Source: Aestuariirhabdus haliotis (GTDB lineage Bacteria; Pseudomonadota; Gammaproteobacteria; Pseudomonadales; Aestuariirhabdaceae). From it: 50,713 bases of DNA. Below the pieces are notes generated by a model. It was not told the DNA's origin, searched no databases, and saw nothing but the letters and a program-made list of their open reading frames with translations. The stretch lies in assembly GCF_023509475.1 (NCBI RefSeq), contig NZ_JAKSDZ010000023.1:1-50713 (forward strand), read 5' to 3'. The position numbers were made by a program, and so were the translations under genes. Of the stretch, positions 1 through 8,113 are shown in pieces (within the stretch, counting starts at the first letter, position 1; each line of letters begins with the position of its first letter).

Positions 1-88
1 TTGAAAGGTCTGGACCTTACTGCAAAGACGTGCCGCGATTCTGGATTCGCCTGAAAGCCAGAGTTCATCTGAATTAATCAGAGGTGCC
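1..88 (+). mobile_element. Partial copy of dispersed MITE-like element (right end)
   Basis: This stretch matches the right third of the complete copy at 37203-37463, in the same orientation, and ends in the same terminal sequence (GAGGTGCC). It is followed by CTAG (89-92), where the complete copy has TTAA. The left part lies outside the window. No coding capacity is visible. Confidence 0.8.
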
Positions 89-335
89 CTAGAAAAACCC
101 CTTGTAATAGAGCCGGGAAACAGGTTCCCAAGACAGAAGAAATTCGGATGAATAGAGGCAGTTTGGATAGTAGTTGAATCAGCATGCACATCCCCTCATT
201 GTGTGGATGCGCACTCTAAACCCTGAACTTGTAGACAGGTTAAGATAAAATCTGTCAGTAATGATGTTGGTGGGTTGGGTTCTGGCAGTAAGCTTAAAGC
301 TGTGATTGAGAATATTCCATACGATAATCTCATGG

Positions 336-1328
336 TTACTGACGGTGGTTATCGAATTCCCAGTGAGCAGGTTTGATGCCTTCAATATTGCTTTCAATGA
401 CTGCAATCTTCTCGCCGAGTAAACATCCAAGATGCAGGGTGTTCATTTGCTCTCCACCGAAAGCCAGTGATGAAATATTTTGTAAAGTTTGGCTTTTCAC
501 CTTATCAAGATGAGGGCGTCCCATGCTGTGGCTTTGATAAGCTTGTTCTACCCAATCAAGGTGTTGAGGGTCGACGTCTTGCAGCACAACGTTTTGCTCA
601 CCGTCGGGTGTTATTTTGATAATACGGTTACTGACGATGCTGGTGACCCAGAAGTTACCTTCGATATCTCGGGTTAACCCATCGGGGTAGGTGCCTGCCT
701 CGAAACGGGTGACGACATGTTTGTCGTGCAAACTGCTGTTATGCCCAATTCGATAACGTAACAGTTCGCGAGTAAAGGTAGCGTTAACGTACAGATAGCT
801 ACCATCAGGATCAACGTAGAGCTCGTTGGTATAGCCTATCTTATCTGCAACGATTCGCGCCTGGTTGTTTTCAATTACTACGATAAAACCATCGGCTATA
901 TCCGCTCGATAAGCTTTGGCCCTTGGCTGATGTCTGGTGCTAACGGTAATCCAGATACGCCCCTGGCGATCGAGGTAGACAAAATTACTGGGAGGCAGCG
1001 GCTCTCCATCTACCTCGGTCAGAAAAGGGTCGATATCGTTATTACGAGATATTCTAAAAATCCCCCCCAGGGTATCGCCAAGATGGGCAATGAGAAAATC
1101 ACCGTTTTCCAGTAAAGCGATACCATTGGGTTTAAGAATTCCGTACTCCCCGACAGCAGAACCGCCAAAGAATTGTTGTTCACCAGAGGGGGCGATTTCG
1201 GTAACACCGCCGCGAAAATCAGAGACATATATATACCCCCTGGCGGTTGTTAGTACACATTCGGGTCTGACCAGCCCGGTACCACGCCAGAGAACGTTGG
1301 CAAGTTGATAGGTCATACGAGGTTCCAT
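336..1328 (-). CDS. SMP-30/gluconolactonase/LRE family protein
   Basis: The 330-residue product looks like a six-bladed beta-propeller of the SMP-30/gluconolactonase family, which hydrolyses sugar lactones to aldonic acids using one divalent metal. The usual metal ligands appear at the expected spacing: Glu23 (RPECV), Asn168 (YTNEL) and Asp216 (YPDGL); Asn115 (PSNF) fits the substrate-side Asn. There is no signal peptide, so it should be cytoplasmic. It is the last gene of the minus-strand catabolic locus, 33 bp after the Gfo/Idh/MocA gene, which fits an oxidise-then-open-the-lactone pair. Met5 is an alternative start; neither start has a strong ribosome site. The 243 bp between its stop and the element at 1-88 hold no gene I can support. 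Confidence 0.85.
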   Translation of the reverse strand: MEPRMTYQLANVLWRGTGLVRPECVLTTARGYIYVSDFRGGVTEIAPSGEQQFFGGSAVGEYGILKPNGIALLENGDFLIAHLGDTLGGIFRISRNNDIDPFLTEVDGEPLPPSNFVYLDRQGRIWITVSTRHQPRAKAYRADIADGFIVVIENNQARIVADKIGYTNELYVDPDGSYLYVNATFTRELLRYRIGHNSSLHDKHVVTRFEAGTYPDGLTRDIEGNFWVTSIVSNRIIKITPDGEQNVVLQDVDPQHLDWVEQAYQSHSMGRPHLDKVKSQTLQNISSLAFGGEQMNTLHLGCLLGEKIAVIESNIEGIKPAHWEFDNHRQ

Positions 1329-1361
1329 TATTGACGAAGATGAAATAGAGCGTTGCGACCA

Positions 1362-2396
1362 TTAACTCGAAATCGAGAGGCGACGCCCTTCGCTATCAGA
1401 GCGATAGATGGCCTCTTCAATTTCGATGTTACGCAGATACTGCCTTGCGCTGTTTTCCAAGGGGGTGCCACTGAGAAAATGATTAGCAACATGCTGATTC
1501 AACTGATAAACACAGTCACCACCAAACCCCTGATCTTGCCACTGATAGTCCAGCTCGAATTCCTGGTTGTCAGAAAATTTGCGCAAAAACAGGCGGCCTT
1601 CTCCATCCAGACGCAGCGTGCCTGCCGTCCCTTCAATCCACATCTCACCAAAGGTGCGCCTGGTGTTGCTGGATGGGTGATCGAGCAGGCGATTGCCATC
1701 GATAGTGACTGCCAATCCGTTGTCGTAGTCGAAAAGAATAGTAGCGGAATCTTCTCCCTTGATAACCGGATTGCATCGTCTTAATGAGGCGTAAAGTGTG
1801 CAGGGCTCGCCAAACAGGTAGCGAAAACAGTCGACAAAATGTACTGCGGTTTCGTGTACCAGGAACCGTTCCATTGTTTGAAAATAGGGTTGACGGTCCA
1901 GATAGGCGTTGGAGCCCTGCCCGTCCCCGGGTCTTAGGGCAAAGCGAGCATTAAGAATGGTTCCTAGAGCCTCTTGTTGGAGAAGTTGATGTGTATGTCT
2001 GAACCAGGGCATAAAACGAAAATTTTCATGAATGCACACTGTAATTCCTGCTGATTCAGCGATTTCCGTCAGCGCTTTCGCCTCGGCATAGTCGTTTGCA
2101 AAAGGCTTTTGACATACGGCGTTTACTCCATGATGTGCGGCGGCGAATATGGCTGCTTTGTGGGTGGTGGGGGGCGTAATGATATCCAGCAAATCAATAT
2201 CGCCATCATCCAGCATGGTATCAATATCGGTATACACACGCGTGATACCATATTGACTGGCAATTTTTTGGGCAGGTTCGAGGTGACGATTGCAGATGGA
2301 TACGACTTCAGTGTCGGGTATGCGCTGCCAGGCATCATAGTGAAACTGGCTGAAATAGCCTGCGCCAATGCAAGCGACCTTCAGTGTTTTGCTCAT
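1362..2396 (-). CDS. Gfo/Idh/MocA family oxidoreductase
   Basis: The 344-residue product has an N-terminal Rossmann fold with the dinucleotide motif GAGYFSQFH (residues 11-19) and the family's catalytic lysine in CQKPFAND (Lys97; the common Glu before Lys-Pro is Gln here). A C-terminal alpha/beta domain follows, with a conserved-looking His in the ETAVHFVDCFRYL helix. Such enzymes oxidise or reduce sugars, inositols or sugar acids with NAD(P). It lies 33 bp upstream of the lactonase-like gene and downstream of a TRAP transporter, so a sugar or sugar-acid dehydrogenase is likely. The substrate cannot be read from the sequence. A GAGAG ribosome site precedes the ATG. Confidence 0.85.
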   Translation of the reverse strand: MSKTLKVACIGAGYFSQFHYDAWQRIPDTEVVSICNRHLEPAQKIASQYGITRVYTDIDTMLDDGDIDLLDIITPPTTHKAAIFAAAHHGVNAVCQKPFANDYAEAKALTEIAESAGITVCIHENFRFMPWFRHTHQLLQQEALGTILNARFALRPGDGQGSNAYLDRQPYFQTMERFLVHETAVHFVDCFRYLFGEPCTLYASLRRCNPVIKGEDSATILFDYDNGLAVTIDGNRLLDHPSSNTRRTFGEMWIEGTAGTLRLDGEGRLFLRKFSDNQEFELDYQWQDQGFGGDCVYQLNQHVANHFLSGTPLENSARQYLRNIEIEEAIYRSDSEGRRLSISS

Positions 2397-2462
2397 AATT
2401 CTCTCGTATTGTCTGATCTATGGCAGTGCTTGTTTGAATTCGCTGTTAGTCGAAGATGATGA

Positions 2463-2768
2463 TCACCTACACTGCTGTGAAGGTAAAAGACGTTCATAAA
2501 CCCTGACAGCTTTTTCTTTAATAAAGGGTTCTGATTGTTTTTCAAATATTTTGAAATGGTTTGAGGTCAAGTGTGCTTTGAAGGCTTCATGGTCGCTATA
2601 CAGCTCGTAAAGAAACACCTCATCCGAAACCTGAGGGTCAGTACAGACATCAAATTGATGACAACCCGATTCCAATGTTTGAGATTGCTCCGCGTTGGCT
2701 AACATAAGAGGTAAAAACTCCATTTGAGTTCCCGTTTTTAGGGTAAATGTTACTACCACGGCGATCAT
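2463..2768 (-). CDS. ABM-domain (antibiotic biosynthesis monooxygenase-like) protein
   Basis: A 101-residue protein with the ferredoxin-like dimeric alpha/beta-barrel pattern of the ABM superfamily: an N-terminal strand (MIAVVVTFTLKTG), the SQTLESGCHQFDVC segment, then FLYELYSDHEAFKAHLTSNHFKIF. Relatives include YgiN-type quinol monooxygenases and small isomerase-like enzymes of sugar catabolism. A GAGGA ribosome site lies ahead of the ATG. It sits between the TRAP permease and the oxidoreductase with gaps of 30 and 66 bp, so it is probably co-transcribed. Its role in the pathway is unknown; monooxygenase activity should not be assumed. Confidence 0.8.
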   Translation of the reverse strand: MIAVVVTFTLKTGTQMEFLPLMLANAEQSQTLESGCHQFDVCTDPQVSDEVFLYELYSDHEAFKAHLTSNHFKIFEKQSEPFIKEKAVRVYERLLPSQQCR

Positions 2769-2798
2769 GGTGAGTATCCTCGTTGTATTTAAAGTGAG

Positions 2799-4082
2799 CT
2801 ATCGAAACAGTTCGACCATGGTCATGGAAACGGCTGGGACATAGGTCACCAGCATTAAAGCGGCTATGGCAACAACGTACAGCGGCAACATTCTTCTTGC
2901 AATTGATAGCACACCTACACCTGAGATGCGTGAAGCCACATACAGCGTGGCACCAACAGGCGGAGTGAATAGCCCTACGGCTACGTTACAGGTCATGATA
3001 ACGCCCAAATGAACGGGATCGACTCCATACAGTTGTGCGGTTGGCAAAAACAATGGGGCGGTTAGCAGGATGGCTGGGACAGGATCTAGCACCAGACCGA
3101 GCAATAGCAGCACGATATTGACTAATAGCAGAAACATCCAGGGGCCTTCCGAAAGCTCCTGCACGAAGCTGGCCATAATCTGAGGCATCTGCTCCAGAGT
3201 AATCAACCAGCCAAGCACACTGGTGGCGCCAATCACAACCATAACAACCGCACTGGTGACAAAGGCATCGATGATAAGACTAGGCAGGTCTAGGATTTTA
3301 AAATCCCGATACACAAATATGGTTACAATCAAACCATAAACAACGGCTAATGCGGCCGCTTCGGTTGGTGTGACCCAGCCTGAAAAAATACCTCCCAGGA
3401 TAAGCACGGGCATAAAGAGTGCAGGTGCGGTGCCGAGAAACGATTGAATTAATTCTTGCTTCGTCGTTCGATGACCGCCGGGATCGCAGCCCGATGATTT
3501 GCCGATGTAGTAGCAAACCCCCATAAAGAAAATGCCAAAAATCAATCCGGGAATCATCCCGGCCAAAAACAGGTCGGCGACGGATACGTTGCCCACAAAA
3601 CCATAGATCAGCATAGGGATTGAAGGCGGAATGATGATTCCGATGGTACCTGCTGCGGCGACCAGTCCAGCAGAAAAACCTTTGTTGTAACCTTCTTTGG
3701 CCATGTTCTTAATCATCACCGAACCAATGGCGGCGCTATCGGCGATGGCGGAACCCGAGATGCCACCAAATATCATTGATGCACCAACCACAACCATACC
3801 GAGACCGCCCGGCATAAAACCAAAGGCGGCACGGGCAAAGCCGATAATGCGAGTACCGACGCCCCCTCGGCTCATTAACTCGCCCGCCACAATAAACAGA
3901 GGAATGGCCAGAAAATGATTGGGTTCTACGCCGGCAATAAAGTTGAGGTAGAGGGCCTGTAATGGAAATCCGAGGTCGAACACGATCACCGGCAGAATAG
4001 CCGTCAGCAGAATCGCCCAAACCAGGGGTATGCCAAGAAATACGGATGTGAGAAAAACAAAAACCACGAACAGCAAAATCAT
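2799..4082 (-). CDS. TRAP transporter large permease, DctM family
   Basis: The 427-residue product is a polytopic membrane protein of the TRAP large-subunit (DctM/SiaM) type, with about 12 hydrophobic segments. Family signatures include the Gly/Ser-rich stretch MIFGGISGSAIADSAAIG and the later LGLVLDPVPAILLTAPLFLP and MTCNVAVGLFTPPVGATLYV segments. It forms the ion-coupled transport channel for a carboxylate or related substrate, usually driven by sodium. The start overlaps the end of the small-permease gene by 4 bp (ATGA), so translation is coupled. Length is normal for the family. Confidence 0.95.
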   Translation of the reverse strand: MILLFVVFVFLTSVFLGIPLVWAILLTAILPVIVFDLGFPLQALYLNFIAGVEPNHFLAIPLFIVAGELMSRGGVGTRIIGFARAAFGFMPGGLGMVVVGASMIFGGISGSAIADSAAIGSVMIKNMAKEGYNKGFSAGLVAAAGTIGIIIPPSIPMLIYGFVGNVSVADLFLAGMIPGLIFGIFFMGVCYYIGKSSGCDPGGHRTTKQELIQSFLGTAPALFMPVLILGGIFSGWVTPTEAAALAVVYGLIVTIFVYRDFKILDLPSLIIDAFVTSAVVMVVIGATSVLGWLITLEQMPQIMASFVQELSEGPWMFLLLVNIVLLLLGLVLDPVPAILLTAPLFLPTAQLYGVDPVHLGVIMTCNVAVGLFTPPVGATLYVASRISGVGVLSIARRMLPLYVVAIAALMLVTYVPAVSMTMVELFR

Positions 4083-4609
4083 GGATGGTCCTCCGAACCG
4101 TCGTTATGGTGCGACTCGGGTAGGGGCTTGAAGCGAATATCCCAAATCAGGTTGTAGCTGTGGAAAATCACCGATATCAACATGCCGACGGGCAATGAGG
4201 CGTAGAGCAAACCAACGGGCCAGTATAAAACTGTGGTTGTCTGCGCCCAGGTATGTGATGAAATGCTATAACCGACCTTGATCAGACTGAGCATTATGAC
4301 CAGAGTGATCAGGTCGATCAGGATGGCTAAATAGCGCTGACTCTTGACTGGAAAAAGGTGCTCAACGATTTCAGTGACTCGCATATGAGCCCCTCGAGCG
4401 ATGGCGGCCGAACAGCCAATAAAAGTGCTCCACAATAGTAAGAACGCTGTCACCTCAAGCGACCAGGCCAAATCGAATCCTGCTGCACCACGTAGTAGGG
4501 CATTTACGAACACCAACAGGATGATCGAGATTCCGGCGAGCACCAGAATCAGGTCTACGATATTGCTCAACCAACGCAGTGGGGCGGGGTAGTACGACCG
4601 ATAATCCAT
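4079..4609 (-). CDS. TRAP transporter small permease, DctQ family
   Basis: Small membrane subunit of the TRAP transporter with four hydrophobic segments (roughly residues 15-35, 45-70, 90-110 and 130-155) and the family-typical SLEVTAFLLLWSTFIGCSAAIARGAHMRV stretch, split here between the second helix and the following loop. I place the start at 4609 (protein begins MDYRSYYP) because GGGGA lies five bases ahead of this ATG. An in-frame ATG at 4654 would add 15 residues but has no such site. The gene ends inside the start of the large-permease gene. It bridges the binding protein and the large permease. Confidence 0.9.
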   Translation of the reverse strand: MDYRSYYPAPLRWLSNIVDLILVLAGISIILLVFVNALLRGAAGFDLAWSLEVTAFLLLWSTFIGCSAAIARGAHMRVTEIVEHLFPVKSQRYLAILIDLITLVIMLSLIKVGYSISSHTWAQTTTVLYWPVGLLYASLPVGMLISVIFHSYNLIWDIRFKPLPESHHNDGSEDHP

Positions 4610-4665
4610 TTCATTCCCCAATGAAAAGCGGCCGAGGCGCAGTGGCCTCGGCAATCATGCAATTG

Positions 4666-5667
4666 TTATTGTGATGGCAATGCTTTGCGAATGGCGGCGG
4701 CGTCGGCCAGAATCTTGTCGACCTCGCCCTTACCGTATACACCTCGTGCCTTGTCGTAGACGGAGGCGACAGACTCTCGGAATGGGGCGATCTCCGGAAC
4801 CGCCACTTTGGCGCCTGCGCTGGTCATATCCTTGAGTTGACTATCGACCGAGTTTTTAACCAGATCTCGGCTGAAAGTGGCTGACTCCTGAGCGGCTTTC
4901 ATAAAGGCTTGCTTGTCTTTATCCGAAAACTTTTGCCAGGTTGCTTCCGATACGGTTAAAGGGAGTGGACTGTAGACGTGTCGGGTCAGGGTGATGTTAG
5001 GAGCAACCTCATAAAAGCGCAGTGATTTGATGGTATCAACCGGATTCTCCTGTCCGGACACTGTGCCTTGTTGAATCGCCAGATAGACATCGGTGATTGG
5101 CATCACGACGGTCTGGAAGCCAATCGCTTCCATGGTCCAGCGAATCATGTCATTCGGATAGACTCGCATTTTTTCACCCTCGGCATCTTTGGGTGAAGTT
5201 AAAGGTTCTTTTGTGGTGAAGCTGCGGAAGCCGGCTTCCCAGGTCGAGAGCACGCGAAACCCTTTGCCGGGCAACTTGTTAAACTCGTTTTTTAACCAGT
5301 CAGAATTATCGTACAGCTCCCAACCCTGCTCATAGCTGTCAACCAGAAATGGCATCGCTGTCAGGTTCAGGGACGGTAGGTGAGTCGCGTAACTACCGGT
5401 GGCCGAAACGGTGAAATCTATGCCGCCTAGCTGAAGTTGTTCAATCGCTTTGGGATCGTTAGCTAGTTGGCCGGAAGGGTAGATGCGGATTTCGTAACGC
5501 CCCTCGGTATATTTTGCGACCTTTTCGGCAAACTGTTCGGCCGCAGCCTGTCGCGATCCGCCAGGGTTGTCGGTATGGCTAAAGCGAAGTACTTCGGCGG
5601 CACTGGCGGCACTCGCCACAATTGAAAAACTGGCGGCAGCAAGGATGCTGCTAACTATCTTATTCAT
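4666..5667 (-). CDS. TRAP transporter substrate-binding protein, DctP family
   Basis: Periplasmic receptor of the TRAP transporter. The start at 5667 (MNKIVSS) is chosen because AAGGAGA precedes it at good spacing; an upstream in-frame ATG at 5697 lacks this. A signal peptide of about 23 residues ends in ASAASAA before EVLRFSHTD. The mature part shows DctP-family features: the EQFAEKVAKYTEGRYEIRIYP region, the central MRVYPNDMIR segment whose Arg usually binds the substrate carboxylate, and GQENPVDTI. The substrate is probably an organic acid such as a sugar acid, judged from the neighbours. The 267 bp before the gene hold a putative operator at 5779-5792. Confidence 0.95.
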   Translation of the reverse strand: MNKIVSSILAAASFSIVASAASAAEVLRFSHTDNPGGSRQAAAEQFAEKVAKYTEGRYEIRIYPSGQLANDPKAIEQLQLGGIDFTVSATGSYATHLPSLNLTAMPFLVDSYEQGWELYDNSDWLKNEFNKLPGKGFRVLSTWEAGFRSFTTKEPLTSPKDAEGEKMRVYPNDMIRWTMEAIGFQTVVMPITDVYLAIQQGTVSGQENPVDTIKSLRFYEVAPNITLTRHVYSPLPLTVSEATWQKFSDKDKQAFMKAAQESATFSRDLVKNSVDSQLKDMTSAGAKVAVPEIAPFRESVASVYDKARGVYGKGEVDKILADAAAIRKALPSQ

Positions 5668-5778
5668 CTGACTCTCCTTAGTGTTTTTATTATGCAATCG
5701 GCCATGACTCGGCTGAGTCTAAGGCCTTGTGTCAAACGTACGCTGTAGTATTCAGTGACTTCCATCTAACGGATATTA

Positions 5779-5792
5779 TTATGTATACGTTA
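5779..5792. promoter_or_regulatory. Putative GntR operator upstream of the TRAP operon
   Basis: TTATGTATACGTTA matches the perfect palindrome at 7070-7083 at 12 of 14 positions and keeps the GTATAC core. It lies about 110 bp before the binding-protein start, in a gap between two same-strand genes that should carry a promoter. Confidence 0.6.
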
Positions 5793-5934
5793 GTAAATTG
5801 AAGACTGTATTAATATTATTCCGTTGTCAATACTCTGTTTGTGTAATGTTTGAAGGTTCTTATGCGGTACAGGTAATAGGGCGGTTAACCGTTTCATAGG
5901 CTGTTTAGTGTCGAGACTAAGTGATTCAGTCGAG

Positions 5935-7017
5935 CTATTGGCTGAGCATTTTCCCGATCAATTCAGAAATCGGCGCAGTGCCCGAGTTTCCGCCCAGTTC
6001 GTAAGGTAAAAGGGTGCCTGTGTCGTAGGCAGCGATCACCGCGGTTTCCAAAGCCTGAGCGGCCTGAATGGCTTCGGGGCAATGAAACTTGTCGCCCAGG
6101 TAATCGAGCATGATGGCACCGGATAGAATCATCCCGGTTGGGTTGGCCTTACCTTCCCCCATAATGTCTGGCGCGGAGCCGTGACAGGGTTGGAATACAC
6201 CATGGTTGTCGCCAATTTCACCGGAGGAGGTCATGCCCATTCCTCCCATCAAGGCCGCGGAGATGTCGGACAGTATGTCGCCATATTGATTTTCCGTCGG
6301 TACCACATCAAAGCGCCAGGGACAGCGAACCAGGTCGAGAGCGGTAGCATCGACATATTGATGGTCGGCTTGAATGCCCGGGTATCGCTTGGCGACCTCA
6401 TAAAAAATATTGCGCATAAAAGCCTGGGATGACAAAACATTCGCTTTATCAGAACAGGTGACATGGCCTGGAAGTCCTCGTGCTTGACGGCGCTGAGCCA
6501 AACGAAAGCTGAAATCGAGCATGCGGGTGGTGGTCTTGCGAGTAATGCGGATCAGGTTGTGGGCGGCATCTTGTGTATCCAGTGCGTGGCCTCGAGGCTC
6601 CGCAAAGATACCTTCGGTTGATTCGCGCACAATAACAAAGTCGAGTGTTTTACTGCGCGGGTCAGCAAGGGGCAGTGGCAGTTTGGGCATGGTACGGCAG
6701 GGTCGAATACCAGCGTACAGGTTAAGTCGCTTGCGCAGGTCGTGTTGTGGGCCGACTTCGGTACCATCCGGGTGTCGAATATCCGGCAACCCCATAGCCC
6801 CAAGATAGATCGCATCAGCATTGGCTGCTTCCTCGAAGTGATCCTCGGGAAAGCCATCACCCGTGTCCAGAAAATGCTGGGCACCTGCGGGTACTTCGAC
6901 GCAGTTCAATTCAATTCCATGTTGTCGAGCGCTCTCCTTGACCAGCTCAAGAGCTGGGGGGGTGACTTCATTACCGATACCATCGCCCGGCATAACGGCG
7001 ATCTTGAACACTTTCAT
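5935..7017 (-). CDS. Isocitrate/isopropylmalate-family beta-decarboxylating dehydrogenase (tartrate dehydrogenase-like)
   Basis: The 360-residue product belongs to the family of NAD(P)-dependent, metal-requiring beta-decarboxylating dehydrogenases (isopropylmalate, isocitrate, D-malate and tartrate dehydrogenases). Visible motifs are the N-terminal MPGDGIGNEV, the substrate loop IVRESTEGIFAEPRG, the SDKANVL lysine, the metal-binding YGDILSDISAAL and the cofactor segment HGSAPDIMGEGKANPTG. The loop sequence is not the usual one for LeuB or Icd. The location between a TRAP transporter and a GntR regulator, with no leuC or leuD nearby, argues for a hydroxy-acid catabolic role rather than leucine synthesis. 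An AGGAA ribosome site precedes the ATG. Confidence 0.85.
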   Translation of the reverse strand: MKVFKIAVMPGDGIGNEVTPPALELVKESARQHGIELNCVEVPAGAQHFLDTGDGFPEDHFEEAANADAIYLGAMGLPDIRHPDGTEVGPQHDLRKRLNLYAGIRPCRTMPKLPLPLADPRSKTLDFVIVRESTEGIFAEPRGHALDTQDAAHNLIRITRKTTTRMLDFSFRLAQRRQARGLPGHVTCSDKANVLSSQAFMRNIFYEVAKRYPGIQADHQYVDATALDLVRCPWRFDVVPTENQYGDILSDISAALMGGMGMTSSGEIGDNHGVFQPCHGSAPDIMGEGKANPTGMILSGAIMLDYLGDKFHCPEAIQAAQALETAVIAAYDTGTLLPYELGGNSGTAPISELIGKMLSQ

Positions 7018-7069
7018 ATAAGTGGTTCCTATGGGTGATTATTAAATCCGTATACCTATGTGAGTTTTA

Positions 7070-7083
7070 TAACGTATACGTTA
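7070..7083. promoter_or_regulatory. Perfect palindromic operator upstream of the dehydrogenase gene
   Basis: TAACGTATACGTTA is a perfect 14-bp palindrome 53 bp before the dehydrogenase start, in the 192-bp gap after the GntR gene. A second GTATAC core with poor flanks lies at 7049-7055. Two related sites (5779-5792, 7912-7925) precede the other transcription units of this locus. Confidence 0.65.
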
Positions 7084-7209
7084 AAGTTGTGTCAATTAAT
7101 CTTTATACTCAGCTTCGGGAATCCTGTTGGCCTGGCAAAAGATAAAGCGGCCGATACTGTCAGGTGGAGCGGGGGAAGTAATCTGCGGCTTGAGGTGTCA
7201 AACAGGAGA

Positions 7210-7875
7210 TTAATAAGAGTGATCTAAAACATCGAGCAGTTGAGTGAGTTCATCGGATGCGCGGCGCCGGTGCCGGCTATGTATATCAATGGTTCTTTGA
7301 GCATCTCCTGCTTTTAGGGCGGCAATCACCTGTCGGTGTTCTTCGGTTGATTGCGCAGGCGGCTTTCGCAGTCGAAGTGTCATATTCCTCACACGGTCAG
7401 TTTTATCCCAGTAACCATTGACCAGTCGAATCAGTTCCCGGTTGTGGGATAGCTCGATAAGAATCTGGTGAAAGCGTTTGTCATTCAGCGCCCAACGAGC
7501 CAGATCATCCGTTGCCAGGGCTTCTTTCATATCACGATTAACACGTTCCAACTCCTCCATAGGTTCCTTGGGAATTGGAGACCGGCAGGCTGCCGACAAG
7601 GCAGCCACTTCCAGACAGGAGAGGATGTCATAAATCTCTCGCATTTCATCGGCCAGAACCGGGCGTATAAAAATGCCCCGGCGCGGTACTATTTTCACCA
7701 GACCTTCCTGTTCTAACCGAATAGCAGCCTCGCGTAAGGGTGTTCGAGAGATACCCAGCTCGGCTGCCAGCTCTTGTTCCAGGTAATAGTTACCCACTCG
7801 TAATTGGTTGTTTAATACCCTGTCTCTTAGGCGTAAAAACACCTGCTCCGAAAGTTTGGGTTTTTTATCGATCAT
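7210..7875 (-). CDS. GntR family transcriptional regulator, FCD subfamily
   Basis: A 221-residue regulator. Residues about 8-72 form the GntR winged helix-turn-helix (LSEQVFLRLRDRVLNNQLRVG, then LAAELGISRTPLREAAIRLEQEGLV). Residues about 85-215 form the all-helical FCD ligand domain, where metal-binding His and Asp residues are expected (DLARWALNDKRFHQ and later His residues). FCD regulators usually repress organic- or sugar-acid catabolic genes until the substrate binds. It is the first gene of the minus-strand catabolic locus and has its own palindromic site 37 bp upstream, which suggests autoregulation together with control of the dehydrogenase and TRAP genes. Confidence 0.93.
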   Translation of the reverse strand: MIDKKPKLSEQVFLRLRDRVLNNQLRVGNYYLEQELAAELGISRTPLREAAIRLEQEGLVKIVPRRGIFIRPVLADEMREIYDILSCLEVAALSAACRSPIPKEPMEELERVNRDMKEALATDDLARWALNDKRFHQILIELSHNRELIRLVNGYWDKTDRVRNMTLRLRKPPAQSTEEHRQVIAALKAGDAQRTIDIHSRHRRRASDELTQLLDVLDHSY

Positions 7876-7911
7876 AAAGGACGCCGCCTGGTTCCCATAT
7901 CTGGTTGAAAG

Positions 7912-7925
7912 TAATGTATGCGTTA
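7912..7925. promoter_or_regulatory. Putative autoregulatory operator upstream of the GntR gene
   Basis: TAATGTATGCGTTA matches the perfect palindrome at 7070-7083 at 12 of 14 positions and lies 37-50 bp before the regulator's start codon. Confidence 0.55.
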
Positions 7926-8113
7926 TAAAATTAAATATCCAATTTAATACCTTCTATGCCTGTGGACGCAATGTGTTTGCCAGGAAGAAATACTTCCAAA
8001 TGGCCAGCTATAAATGATCGCCCGGAGCTTGTGCCTGATCGTAGAGTGCGCCAGCAAGCTTTTGTTAAGATGCACTGGAATGGTTTAAACGCGCGAAACA
8101 GGTAGGAGTAGTA

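Noticed and set aside
179-430. 83-codon minus-strand open frame at the end of the SMP-30 gene
   Set aside because: It overlaps the well-supported SMP-30 coding sequence in another frame and has no recognisable features.
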